Below, piece by piece: positions 53,998 to 62,207 of a stretch of 64,000 bases of DNA. The translations under genes and the position numbers were made by a program. The notes below the pieces were generated by a model. The model was not told where the DNA came from and did not search any database. It saw nothing but the letters and a program-made list of their open reading frames with translations. Location of the stretch: assembly GCA_017164015.1 (NCBI GenBank), contig CP071065.1:5061918-5125917 (forward strand), given 5' to 3'. The first letter of the stretch is position 1, and the number at the start of each line of letters is the position of its first letter. Origin of the DNA: Nostoc sp. UHCC 0702 (GTDB lineage Bacteria; Cyanobacteriota; Cyanobacteriia; Cyanobacteriales; Nostocaceae).

Positions 53998-54792
53998 ATG
54001 AAAAAATTGATTAAAGGTTTGCGCGAATTCAAAAGTAGTTACTTTTCTGCCAATGAAGAACTGTTTGAGCAACTTTCTCATGGTCAAAAGCCCAGGGTAC
54101 TATTTATTACTTGTTCAGATTCGCGGATCGATCCAAACTTGATTACACAAGCCGGATTAGGTGAATTGTTTGTTATCCGCAATGCAGGCAACATTATTCC
54201 ACCATTTGGTGCGACTAATGGCGGGGAAGGGGCAACAATTGAATATGCTATTCAAGCATTAGACATTCAACAAATTATTGTCTGTGGTCACTCGCATTGT
54301 GGGGCGATGAAAGGCTTAATGAAGTTAGACAGCTTGCGGGTAGAAATGCCGCTTGTACATGACTGGCTCAAGTATGCAGAGGCAACCCGACGATTGGTGA
54401 AAGACAATTATAGCGACTACGAAGGCGAAGAATTATTAGAAATAATTATTGCTGAGAATGTACTTACCCAAATTGAAAATTTACGGACTTATCCGGTGAT
54501 TCGCTCTAAGCTGCATCAAGGGCAACTCAAAATTTATGCTTGGATTTATCAAATCGAGACAGGAGAAGTTTTAGCATACGACCCACAAAAGCACGCCTAT
54601 GTCTTGTCCCTAAATCAGCTTCTCCCATCGGAGATAGATGAGACACGACTTAGCCCACCTTTAACTAAAACTCAACAACAGGCGTTTGAATCATCCCAGA
54701 AACCCCCTATTTCTACACATACAGGGTTTCCAATGACAGTGCTTTCTCCAAAGCAAATGGAGCGAATTTATCGAGGCTCGACAACAAAGTAA
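53998..54792 (+). CDS. Beta-class carbonic anhydrase
   Basis: 264 residues. It interconverts CO2 and bicarbonate. Zinc ligands: Cys39 (FITCSDSRIDP, with the Asp41/Arg43 dyad), His98 and Cys101 (CGHSHCGAMKG). An NAGN segment is also typical. A C-terminal extension of ~50 residues after the core ends in a Pro/Thr/Gln-rich tail. No signal peptide is evident, so it is cytosolic or carboxysomal; similarity to the carboxysomal CcaA type cannot be settled by eye. It stands alone, ~260 bases after the candidate 6S RNA. Confidence 0.93.
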   Translation: MKKLIKGLREFKSSYFSANEELFEQLSHGQKPRVLFITCSDSRIDPNLITQAGLGELFVIRNAGNIIPPFGATNGGEGATIEYAIQALDIQQIIVCGHSHCGAMKGLMKLDSLRVEMPLVHDWLKYAEATRRLVKDNYSDYEGEELLEIIIAENVLTQIENLRTYPVIRSKLHQGQLKIYAWIYQIETGEVLAYDPQKHAYVLSLNQLLPSEIDETRLSPPLTKTQQQAFESSQKPPISTHTGFPMTVLSPKQMERIYRGSTTK

Positions 54793-54836
54793 AAATGTAA
54801 ATTTTCATGCTATATGCATGCATCTTGCCCTGCTCA

Positions 54837-55233
54837 TTAGCTGTCTAATAAGCAAGATACTTTATTAAAAATGCGGTAATCTATTACCCAAAATCTTTGA
54901 ACTTTAGGATTCACATATACACAACTTACTACACCAATTCCTTTGAGTACGCCATGTTCGTTACCACTATATTGTCTTCTGACTATTTCTATTTCTTCAG
55001 AATACCTTTTATCTAAAACGCTATCATCAAATATTATGTAACCATTGTCATCAAACTCAACTACCTCTTTTACGTTATCCCATAATAAACGAGGTGTTAA
55101 CTTTTCGGTTTTCAAATAATAGTTAATTGCATCATGGCTAATACTCTCGCTGAGGCTCTGCCAAATTGGTAATTGTATAATTAATTTGACTACTTAATAA
55201 GTATTGGCAGTAATTAAGCTTGAGTTATCTCAT
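54837..55233 (-). pseudogene. IS701-like transposase, truncated and frameshifted
   Basis: From the ATG at 55233 the frame is soon broken (MR then a stop; CQYLLSSQINYTITNLAE then a frameshift). It resumes as TEKLTPRLLWDNVKEV, GYIIFDDSVLDKRYSEE (first catalytic Asp) and HGVLKGIGVVSCVYVNPK. It ends abruptly at DYRIFNKVS. The second Asp and the Glu of the DDE triad are gone. It is clearly homologous to the transposase at 38502-39515 but diverged. Confidence 0.85.
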
Positions 55234-55461
55234 TACCTTAAGCAACATTTATCTAATACAACCTCTACCTATTTTCTCATAAATATTTCAATAGTGTTTC
55301 CTTTTGCAGCGACTTCTTATGCGTTGACTAAGCTTTCGGAATCGGATTAAATTAATACTCATGTACTATCAACTAGCGATCGCCCTGTGCCTGTTGCGTC
55401 ACTTGTATAGTACAAACGCACTATATTTTAACGATCGCCTGTGCCAGTTGCGTAAGTCCTG
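54837..55461. mobile_element. Relic of an IS701-like element
   Basis: The right terminal repeat (inverse of CAGGACTTACGCAACTG, 55445-55461) and the neighbouring double CGATCGCC...GTGCC segments match those of the intact IS at 38441-39745. The left end and the second half of the transposase are missing. Confidence 0.8.
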
Positions 55462-55651
55462 TCATCATTGGGTACATCGGGCAGAAAATTCAATAATCTC
55501 AAGGCTGAATTAAAAAAAGAGCCAGCATGTGATTTCATTTAATCAAGTTTTGGCTGCGTGAGTCTAGCTTTACACAAACACTGCGATCGCATCTTCTCCC
55601 CTTTCATTGCTAAACTAAAAAACAACCCTTATCCAGTGCAAAGGTAATCTT
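55462..55651. other. Upstream region of the first Uma2-like gene
   Basis: Contains a HIP1-like site and the ~40-base leader GCTAAACTAAAAAACAA (from 55609) that is repeated ahead of the second Uma2 gene. Confidence 0.5.
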
Positions 55652-56395
55652 ATGACCTCTGCAACCAACCCAACCACTGACCTCACTCCTTTCCCAGACC
55701 ATACGCAGCTACCGGAGTCTGATGGTACTTTCGTGAAGAACTTCCAGGAACATCCCCAAAGCATTCTAATCACAGACTCAATTAAACCGATATTGCAAAA
55801 ACTTCATCCTGATGGGCAATACTGTATTGGTCAAGATAGCGGTATCTACTGGCGCATGACTGACCCGCCAGAAAAAGGTGCAGCAGCACCAGACTGGTTT
55901 TATGTTGCAAATGTACCGCCCTTGCTCGATGGACAAACACGCAGGTCTTATGTATTGTGGCGAGAATTTATTGCCCCATTGATTGTATTGGAATTTGTCT
56001 CTGGAGATGGTAGTGAGGAGCGAGACATAACTCCGTGGAAAGGAAAATTTTGGATTTATGAGCAAGTGATACGTCCTCCCTTCTACGGAATTTATGAAGT
56101 GAAAAAAGCTAGTGTAGAAGTTTATCACTTAATTGAAGGAAAGTATCAATTATTAACAGCAAATGAACGCGGACATTATTCTATAGCTCCTTTAGAAGTT
56201 GAGTTAGGCATTTGGCAGGGAGAATATCAAAATATGGAATTACCTTGGTTGCGTTGGTGGGATTTGCAAGGTAATTTGTTGTTAACTGGCTCAGAAAGAG
56301 CTGAACAAGAACGCCAACGAGCTGAACAAGAACGCCAACGAGCTGAACGTTTAGCTGCACAATTGCGATCGCTTGGTGTTGAACCAGAAGCATAA
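55652..56395 (+). CDS. Uma2-family (PD-(D/E)XK-like) protein, copy 1
   Basis: 247 residues. The Uma2/DUF820 core has an Asp in APDWFYV, Glu in LIVLEFVSG and Lys in WKGKFWIYEQ, the usual nuclease-fold residues. The family is greatly expanded in cyanobacteria, and its role is unsettled (endonuclease-like, often linked to mobile DNA). The C-terminus is a coiled coil of RAEQERQ heptapeptides (three units) ending LAAQLRSLGVEPEA. It is one half of a tandem duplication with period ~830 bases that includes the leader. Confidence 0.88.
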   Translation: MTSATNPTTDLTPFPDHTQLPESDGTFVKNFQEHPQSILITDSIKPILQKLHPDGQYCIGQDSGIYWRMTDPPEKGAAAPDWFYVANVPPLLDGQTRRSYVLWREFIAPLIVLEFVSGDGSEERDITPWKGKFWIYEQVIRPPFYGIYEVKKASVEVYHLIEGKYQLLTANERGHYSIAPLEVELGIWQGEYQNMELPWLRWWDLQGNLLLTGSERAEQERQRAEQERQRAERLAAQLRSLGVEPEA

Positions 56396-56481
56396 GTCTT
56401 TAACTTCAAGCTGCCCAGACATTACCGGGTCTAAGCCTGCTAAACTAAAAAACAATCCTTATCTACTGCAAAGGTAGCCTT

Positions 56482-57246
56482 ATGACCTCTGCAACCAACC
56501 CAACTACTGATCTGACTCCTTTCCCAGACCATACGCAGCTACCTGAGTCTGATGGTACTTTCGTGAAAAACTTTCAGGAACATCCCCAAAGCATCTTACT
56601 CACAGACTCCATTAAACCAGTGTTGCAAAAACGCCATCCTGATGGACAATACTGTATTGGACAAGATAGCGGTATCTATTGGCGCATGACTGACCCGCCA
56701 GAAAAAGGTGCAGAAGCACCAGACTGGTTTTATGTACCCAATGTACCGCCTATGCTCAATGGACAAACGCGACGTTCTTATGTGCTTTGGCAAGAGTTTA
56801 TTGCCCCGTTAATTGTATTAGAATTTGTCTCTGGAAACGGTGCAGAAGAACGAGACAAAACTCCTTGGAAAGGTAAATTTTGGATTTATGAGCAGGTGAT
56901 TCATCCAGCTTTTTATGGCATTTATGAAGTGAGTAAAGCCAGTGTAGAAGTTTATCACTTAATTGAAGGACAGTATCACTTATTAACAGTAAATGAGCGC
57001 GGACACTATCCCATAACTCCTTTGGGAGTCGAGTTAGGCATTTGGCAGGGAGAATACCAGAATATGGAATTACCCTGGTTGCGTTGGTGGGATTTGCAAG
57101 GTAATTTGTTGAGTACTGGTGAAGAAAGAGCAGAACAAGAACGTCAACGGGCTGAACAAGAACGTCAACGAGCAGAACAGGAAAGCCAACGGGCTGAACG
57201 TTTAGCTGCACAATTGCGATCGCTTGGTATTGAACCAGAAGCCTAA
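56482..57246 (+). CDS. Uma2-family (PD-(D/E)XK-like) protein, copy 2
   Basis: 254 residues, about 85-90% identical by eye to the preceding gene, with the same leader and start. It differs in a longer coiled-coil tail (four RAEQE(R/S)Q units) and scattered substitutions (for example SGNGAEERDKTPWK versus SGDGSEERDITPWK). The catalytic-type Asp, Glu and Lys are kept. It must come from a tandem duplication old enough to have diverged. Confidence 0.88.
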   Translation: MTSATNPTTDLTPFPDHTQLPESDGTFVKNFQEHPQSILLTDSIKPVLQKRHPDGQYCIGQDSGIYWRMTDPPEKGAEAPDWFYVPNVPPMLNGQTRRSYVLWQEFIAPLIVLEFVSGNGAEERDKTPWKGKFWIYEQVIHPAFYGIYEVSKASVEVYHLIEGQYHLLTVNERGHYPITPLGVELGIWQGEYQNMELPWLRWWDLQGNLLSTGEERAEQERQRAEQERQRAEQESQRAERLAAQLRSLGIEPEA

Positions 57247-57318
57247 GTTTTTGGCTGATTGGTATGAGAAAAACCCCCGTTGATTTGTAACGTATGGGAA
57301 ACGTGACTTCTTCCTTGA

Positions 57319-57591
57319 ATAGATAATATTCGTTCCAAAGACATTGAAACTTACTCTGAAAATGGTGAGATTTGGGTTGTTGCAGGTTCAGGGGGAATTT
57401 CAACCTTTGCAGTTCAGGGGGGTGGAAAAAATTGGTGGAAGTTGGATAGAGGAACTGATATTCCCAACGAACTCCGCTTGGTGAATGATTATGGCAACCA
57501 CTGGCTGTGGGAACCAAGCTACACTATGCGGATGGAAGACTATAAAACTGCTCTGCGGATAGTTGGTGAGGGATTTTACAAAGTCAATTAA
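57319..57591 (+). pseudogene. Tse2-like toxin fragment (5' part missing)
   Basis: An open stretch of ~90 codons with no usable start after in-frame stops at 57304 and 57316. It encodes IRSKDIETYSENGEIWVVAG, SGGISTFAVQGGGKNWWKL, DIPNELRLVNDYGNHWLWE and PSYTMRMEDYKTALRIVG, then a stop. The pattern (GGIS, WWKL, IPxELxLVNDYxNHWLW) recalls the Tse2-type ADP-ribosyltransferase-like toxins; the N-terminal ~40 residues are lost. It is followed one base later by the ribosome site of the next small gene, as expected for a toxin-antidote pair. The family match is from memory. Confidence 0.5.
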
Positions 57592-57605
57592 GGGAGTTAT
57601 TGAAC

Positions 57606-57803
57606 GTGAATTTTTCTCCTAAAGCAATTAGATTTATTGTTGAGGCGCTAGAATACAGGATTTCAGCTTACCAAACGCAATTAGAGACAGAAAATTTAAA
57701 TGAAGATCAAGTCTCAGATATCACTAATGATATGATGTTTCTAGAATCGTTGTTACAAGAATTAAAGAAAGCACTCTCAACAATTGCGCCACCCATTTTT
57801 TAA
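57606..57803 (+). CDS. Small helical protein, candidate antidote of the broken toxin
   Basis: 65 residues from the GTG at 57606, with GGGAG nine bases upstream (a TTG at 57600 is too close). It is all-helical and acidic: NFSPKAIRFIVEALEYRISA, then TENLNEDQVSDITNDMMFLESLLQELKKAL. The direct position after a toxin-like fragment, the small size and the charge suggest an immunity or antitoxin protein left after the toxin decayed. The family is otherwise not recognised. Confidence 0.55.
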   Translation: MNFSPKAIRFIVEALEYRISAYQTQLETENLNEDQVSDITNDMMFLESLLQELKKALSTIAPPIF

Positions 57804-57916
57804 TGTGCTGAATGGATGAAAGAGCGAACAATCGCGCTCGGTGTTGAGCCAGAAGCCTAATATTTTGGAATAGGTTAAAAGTGCGATCGCTTCCAATACT
57901 TACAACAGCTATAAAA

Positions 57917-58073
57917 TAACGTGAGTTCGATGAACCTCTCCCCAACCCCTCTCCGAGGCGGAGAGGGGCTTTTAAATTCTGGATAAAGAACGAAAAATTA
58001 GGGTTTTTAAGCCTCTCTCCTTTCAGGGGAGAGGTTTGGAGAGGGGTCTTTTAAATCTGTCGAACTCACGTTA
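57917..58073. mobile_element. MITE-like element with TAACGTGAGTTCGA ends
   Basis: 157 bases with perfect 14-base inverted ends, TAACGTGAGTTCGA (57917-57930) and its inverse (58060-58073). It contains CCTCTCCCC/GGGGAGAGG stems. No coding. It lies between the small antidote-like gene and the kinase at 58111. Confidence 0.85.
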
Positions 58074-58110
58074 AAATATTTTTCTAGTTAGCTTTTGGAA
58101 CTTGAGTAAG

Positions 58111-59436
58111 CTATGGTTTTGCGTTAAGGACAAAGTGTCCTAGCCATCCCAAACCCAATCCTAGACCAGAAGTACCAGCCAAAATCAAAAAAGTATGAAA
58201 CTTGTTAAAGGATTCTAGTAATCTCTCGCCAGCCCCAGCCCCAGCCCAAGCCACAGCCCAAGCCCAAGCCCAAGCCCAAGCCCAAGCCCCAGCCCAAGCC
58301 CCAGCCCAAGCCTCAGCCCCAGCCCCAGCCACAGCCCCAGCCACAGCCCAAGCCTCAGCCCAAGCCCAAGCCCCAGCCCCAGCCCAAGCCACAGCCCCAG
58401 CCCAAGCCACAGCCCCAGCCCAAGCCCAGAACGGAGCGTTAGACGCAGCTAAAAAGTAACTTATGAATACCTGGCTCAATAATACACCAACCAACCAGCC
58501 CCAAGGAATAATTCTAGTAGCTGCTTTACCTAGAAGTGCGTTTGAGTTTGGCTCGGCTGGGAGACGAACAACTTCTTTTTTGTAAACTGGTTCAACAGTC
58601 GGTGGAGATGTGGCTTTTGGTGCTTCTAGCATTGCCAACCACGCCTGCATTGATTGAGGACGGTCTTTTGCCTCTAGCGCCATACCCTTGAGAATTGCCC
58701 GATTTAATTTGTCACTGATGCCTCGATTAATTTGTTTAGGTGGAGTCAGAGAAGCATTATCGAGCTTGCGAGCTAGAGAATTTGTAGGGGGTTGACCTGT
58801 CACCGCATAATAGAGTGTGGCAGCCAGACAGTAAATATCAACCGTTGGCTCTCGACTGCCTCTAGTCATCTGCTCATAGGGTGCAAATCCCCGATTACCT
58901 GCATTACTTGTTGAACTCAAAGTTTTAGGCACAAGTTCTTTAGCAATTCCAAAGTCAATCAAAACAGCTTTACCATTTCTTCGCAGCATGATGTTTCCAG
59001 GGTGAGCATCTCTGTGTACTAACCCTGCTTGATGCACTACGTTCAAAGCTTCCCCAATCTGGCGGATGCAGGGTAAAATCTCTGCTTCTGGTAAAGCCCC
59101 CCTACGCCTCACCGCCTCAAACAAATTTTCTCCCTCAACAAAGTTCATCACTAAACAGTGGGTAGCACCTTCTTGAAACAAGTCAATCACTCCCACAATA
59201 TGAGGATGGGGGTCTTGAGATAAACGCGCCAGTATTCGCCCTTCTTGGATAAATCGCTTTATATAGTTCTCATATTCCGGGTCATGGCTAAGATATTCAT
59301 TGGGTGTTTTGATGACAACTGTCTGGTTTAATTCAACATGCAACGCTTTGTAAGTAATCCCAAATCCACCCTGTCCCAGGACTTGCTCAATTACATATTT
59401 GCCACCTTGCAATTGTTGTCCTGCTATCCAGGGCAT
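58111..59436 (-). CDS. Ser/Thr protein kinase with an Ala/Trp-repeat membrane tail
   Basis: 441 residues. Kinase domain (~1-270): Gly loop GQGGFGITY, Lys in VVIKTPNE, catalytic loop HRDAHPGN (His where Lys is usual), DFG and an APYEQ activation segment. After a linker comes a membrane helix (~315-335, WGWLVGVLLSQVFISYFLAA). About 65 residues made almost only of Ala, Trp, Gly, Val and Glu follow (AWAGA, AWAWAEAW, and so on), encoded by GCCCCA/GCCCAA hexamer repeats at 58235-58432. It ends with a second hydrophobic segment. The repeat may form an expanded membrane helix region. It is paralogous to the next kinase upstream. Confidence 0.88.
   Translation of the reverse strand: MPWIAGQQLQGGKYVIEQVLGQGGFGITYKALHVELNQTVVIKTPNEYLSHDPEYENYIKRFIQEGRILARLSQDPHPHIVGVIDLFQEGATHCLVMNFVEGENLFEAVRRRGALPEAEILPCIRQIGEALNVVHQAGLVHRDAHPGNIMLRRNGKAVLIDFGIAKELVPKTLSSTSNAGNRGFAPYEQMTRGSREPTVDIYCLAATLYYAVTGQPPTNSLARKLDNASLTPPKQINRGISDKLNRAILKGMALEAKDRPQSMQAWLAMLEAPKATSPPTVEPVYKKEVVRLPAEPNSNALLGKAATRIIPWGWLVGVLLSQVFISYFLAASNAPFWAWAGAVAWAGAVAWAGAGAWAWAEAWAVAGAVAGAGAEAWAGAWAGAWAWAWAWAWAVAWAGAGAGERLLESFNKFHTFLILAGTSGLGLGLGWLGHFVLNAKP
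58235..58432. repeat. Hexanucleotide repeat array inside a kinase gene
   Basis: About 33 units of (A)GCCCC/(A)GCCCA/(A)GCCAC run in frame in the 58111-59436 gene. The length in six-base steps keeps the reading frame, so it can vary without breaking the gene. Confidence 0.95.
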
Positions 59437-59498
59437 GAATACCTCTAAGTAAAGAAAAATACTTTAACGCCAGCATCCTAATGAGAGTGTACCTAAAT

Positions 59499-60530
59499 CT
59501 ACGGTGTTTTGCTAGATGACGGACTAGGAGACAATGACGGTGGGCTAGGAGACGGGGATGGTCTAAAAATCGGAATCAAACCAGCCATACCTGAAAAAAA
59601 GGTTCCAATAGCTGCAATTAAGGTTGCAATGGCAGTAACAGCAATCCAATTAATTTTTGATTTTGCTTCAGGAGGTACAGGTGTCTGGGTCTTGCTAGTT
59701 TCCCCAGTCAACCCCAATAAATCAAGCCATTCTCGCATTGACTGCGATCGCTGTTTGGGGTCTAGCTTCATACCTGTTAAAATTGCTCGGTTGACGCGAT
59801 CGCTAATTTGAGGATTATATATTTTCGGTTCCACTAAAGGAGCGTTGTCCGCTTTACGTTTCAGCGCACTAACTGGCGTTCTTCCGGTCACAAGTTCATA
59901 CAGAGTTGCTGCCAAAGAATAAATATCACTATACGCCCCAGTTGGTTTAGTATGTTGAGCGTAAAGCTCAGGTGGCGTAAATCCCTCGGAAGTTTCCTTA
60001 GTTCGAGATGTGGTTAATATATGGTCAAAATCTAGAGCTAGACCAAAATCAATCAGCACCGCTTCAGCTTGTCCCTCTCGCACCCGCAAAAAGATATTTC
60101 CCGGATGCACATCCCGATGAATCAACCGATTTTCATGTACAACTATTAGAGCTTCCCCAATTTGCTGAATATATTGTAGTGCCTCTGTTTCAGAAAGTAT
60201 TGGTTGGCGACGGTCGGCTAAACTCACGCCATCAACATACTCCATAACCAAACACCAATGTTCTCCTTCCTTAAATGGTTCTGCAACCTGCACAATATGC
60301 TTATGTTTACACCGCGTCAGTTTTATCGCTTCCTGCCAAAACATTGTTTCCAACCGTCCGCGTTCCGGTTGGGTAAGGGAATTGAGCAGGTCATCATTTA
60401 AGGTTTTCACCACTAGGCGATCGCTATTTTTGTTTCTTACCAAATAGGTAATGCCAAAGCGTCCCCTTCCTAACTCTCTTTCAATGATGTATTTTCCACC
60501 TTGCAACGGATCGCCAGCTACCCAAGCCAC
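59499..60530 (-). CDS. Ser/Thr protein kinase with C-terminal membrane helix and Ser/Pro tail
   Basis: 343 residues from the GTG at 60530, which has GGAG eight bases upstream and lines up with the start of its paralogue (VAWVAGDPLQGGKYII against MPWIAGQQLQGGKYVI). The frame is open 13 codons higher. Kinase domain: GRGRFGITY, VVKTLND, HRDVHPGN (His for Lys in the catalytic loop, as in its neighbour), DFG, and a PPELY activation segment. A single membrane helix at ~295-320 and a Ser/Pro-rich tail (PSPSPSPPSLSPSPSSS) end the protein. It lies 62 bases upstream of the paralogous kinase, same strand. Confidence 0.88.
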   Translation of the reverse strand: MAWVAGDPLQGGKYIIERELGRGRFGITYLVRNKNSDRLVVKTLNDDLLNSLTQPERGRLETMFWQEAIKLTRCKHKHIVQVAEPFKEGEHWCLVMEYVDGVSLADRRQPILSETEALQYIQQIGEALIVVHENRLIHRDVHPGNIFLRVREGQAEAVLIDFGLALDFDHILTTSRTKETSEGFTPPELYAQHTKPTGAYSDIYSLAATLYELVTGRTPVSALKRKADNAPLVEPKIYNPQISDRVNRAILTGMKLDPKQRSQSMREWLDLLGLTGETSKTQTPVPPEAKSKINWIAVTAIATLIAAIGTFFSGMAGLIPIFRPSPSPSPPSLSPSPSSSKTP

Positions 60531-60642
60531 GTTTGCAACTCCAAAATAGTTAGATTTATTTTCACACAATAGAACCTTGAGTTAGCTGTGCTGAAAAAGT
60601 GCGATCGCGATCAGGTTTGAGTAAGAATCGAACAGCCAATGC

Positions 60643-60676
60643 AAAAAGCGCCCCCCCTATTGGGAGAGCGCTTTTT
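60643..60676 (-). terminator. Intrinsic terminator of psbA
   Basis: AAAAAGCGC pairs with GCGCTTTTT across CCCCCCTATTGGGAGA, itself able to pair. The U-tract follows on the minus strand, ~23 bases after the psbA stop. Confidence 0.85.
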
Positions 60677-60698
60677 AATTGATTAGACGTGGCTAAAA

Positions 60699-61781
60699 TT
60701 AACCGTTGATAGCAGGTGCAGTTAAAGCAACTCTAGCTTCATCACCAGCAGCCAAATCGAGAGGGAAGTTGTGAGCATTGCGCTCGTGCATCACTTCCAT
60801 ACCCAAGTTAGCGCGGTTGATAATGTCAGCCCAGGTGTTAATCACACGACCCTGAGAATCAATCACAGACTGGTTGAAGTTGAAACCGTTCAAGTTGAAC
60901 GCCATTGTGCTTACACCCAGTGCGGTGAACCAGATTCCGATTACAGGCCAAGCAGCGAGGAAGAAGTGCAACGAACGGCTGTTGTTGAAAGAAGCGTATT
61001 GGAATATCAAGCGACCGAAGTAACCGTGAGCAGCTACGATGTTGTAGGTTTCTTCTTCTTGACCGAATTTGTAACCGTAGTTCTGTGATTCGTTTTCGGT
61101 GGTTTCACGAACTAAGGAGGAAGTAACCAAAGAACCGTGCATTGCACTGAACAAGCTTCCACCGAATACACCAGCCACACCTAACATGTGGAAGGGGTGC
61201 ATTAAGATGTTATGTTCTGCTTGGAACACAATCATGAAGTTGAAGGTTCCAGAGATTCCCAAGGGCATACCATCGGAGAAGGAACCTTGTCCAATTGGGT
61301 ATACCAAGAAGACTGCGGTTGCTGCTGCAACTGGTGCGGAGAATGCTAGGCAAATCCAAGGACGCATACCCAAGCGGTAGGATAGTTCCCATTCACGACC
61401 TAAGTAGCAGAATACGCCTGTCAAGAAGTGGAAAATTACCAGTTGGTAAGGGCCACCGTTGTACAGCCACTCATCAAGAGATGCTGCTTCCCAAATTGGG
61501 TAGAAGTGTAAACCGATAGCGTTGGAAGAAGGAACAACTGCACCGGAGATGATGTTGTTTCCGTACAGTAAGGAACCTGCTACTGGTTCGCGGATTCCGT
61601 CGATATCTACTGGAGGTGCGGCGATGAAGGCGATGATGAAGCAGGTGGTTGCAGCTAGTAGGGTGGGAATCATCAGTACGCCGAACCAACCGATGTATAG
61701 ACGGTTGTTGGTGCTGGTGATCCATTCGCAGAAGCGATCCCATACTTTGGCGCTACTGCGCTGTTGAATGGTTGCGGTCAT
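60699..61781 (-). CDS. psbA: Photosystem II reaction-centre protein D1 (Glu130 form)
   Basis: 360 residues, the standard length. D1 binds P680, pheophytin, QB and most of the Mn4CaO5 cluster in the thylakoid membrane. The conserved landmarks are present: SSNAIGLHFYPIWEA, the Tyr-Z region, AAHGYFGRLIFQYASF, and NINRANLGMEV-like ligands near the end (NRANLGMEVMHERNAHNFPLDLA). Residue 130 is Glu (YLGREWELS), the high-light or D1:2-type residue, rather than Gln. The C-terminal 16-residue extension cut off by CtpA is present. It stands alone with its own terminator; cyanobacteria usually hold several psbA copies. Confidence 0.98.
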   Translation of the reverse strand: MTATIQQRSSAKVWDRFCEWITSTNNRLYIGWFGVLMIPTLLAATTCFIIAFIAAPPVDIDGIREPVAGSLLYGNNIISGAVVPSSNAIGLHFYPIWEAASLDEWLYNGGPYQLVIFHFLTGVFCYLGREWELSYRLGMRPWICLAFSAPVAAATAVFLVYPIGQGSFSDGMPLGISGTFNFMIVFQAEHNILMHPFHMLGVAGVFGGSLFSAMHGSLVTSSLVRETTENESQNYGYKFGQEEETYNIVAAHGYFGRLIFQYASFNNSRSLHFFLAAWPVIGIWFTALGVSTMAFNLNGFNFNQSVIDSQGRVINTWADIINRANLGMEVMHERNAHNFPLDLAAGDEARVALTAPAING

Positions 61782-61843
61782 GGTTTGATGATTGCGTTTG
61801 TGATGTATGTATCAGGCGTTTTTGTTTTTGCCTGTGATAGTAA

Positions 61844-61861
61844 TTTACACTCATTTACAAA
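61844..61861. promoter_or_regulatory. HLR1-like site upstream of psbA
   Basis: TTTACACTCATTTACAAA agrees with the HLR1 direct-repeat consensus (two (G/T)TTACA(A/T)(A/T) half sites spaced by two bases) except for one base. HLR1 is bound by the response regulator RpaB, which controls high-light genes including psbA in other cyanobacteria. The site lies 63-80 bases before the psbA start codon. Confidence 0.55.
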
Positions 61862-61890
61862 AGTTAATCAAGTACTTTAACTTTTGTAAA
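61854..61890. promoter_or_regulatory. Long palindrome upstream of psbA
   Basis: Perfect 14-base arms, TTTACAAAAGTTAA (61854-61867) and TTAACTTTTGTAAA (61877-61890), around a 9-base centre. It overlaps the HLR1-like site and is a likely operator. Confidence 0.65.
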
Positions 61891-62146
61891 GCTGATGAGA
61901 CATATTAGCTTTGCTTATTTAAGCGATCGCTTGATACTCTCCGGACTGTTGAGAAATTCCTCGACAAGAGCAAGCGATCGCCTTATGATTGGTTTATTAA
62001 CTTGATGTTTGACAAATCGAAGCGGGGGCAAAAACCTTGGAGACTCGTCAAAATCGCCATAACCTTGACAATACAATATTTACAGCCTTTAAATAATGTG
62101 AATCCTAGCACTGTTAGACAAGGCCAAAAAATTTTCCTTTACCCTC
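61891..62146. other. Intergenic region between divergent psbA and copper genes
   Basis: Contains two HIP1 octamers (about 61924 and 61974). The frame at 62002-62190 is not convincing. The segment before 62147 may hold a distal psbA control region. Confidence 0.4.
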
Positions 62147-62178
62147 TTGACTCTCCAGTAAGATGGAGACTTCACAAT
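62147..62178 (+). promoter_or_regulatory. MerR/CueR-type promoter of the copper genes
   Basis: A -35 box TTGACT (62147-62152) and a -10-like CACAAT (62173-62178) are separated by 20 bases, longer than normal. The spacer carries the dyad TCTCCA (62152-62157) / TGGAGA (62164-62169). A long spacer with a centred dyad is the mark of promoters switched on by MerR-family metal regulators. No such regulator gene is in the window. Confidence 0.65.
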
Positions 62179-62207
62179 GGAATTAGTTGATCAAAGGAAA
62201 GTTAAAC

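Noticed and set aside
58202..58459. Ala/Pro/Gln-repeat frame antisense to the kinase tail
   Set aside because: It is the reverse reading of the hexamer array; the kinase frame continues through it with both flanks coding.
62002..62190. 62-residue frame upstream of the copper chaperone
   Set aside because: It runs over the MerR-type promoter and has no ribosome site or family pattern.
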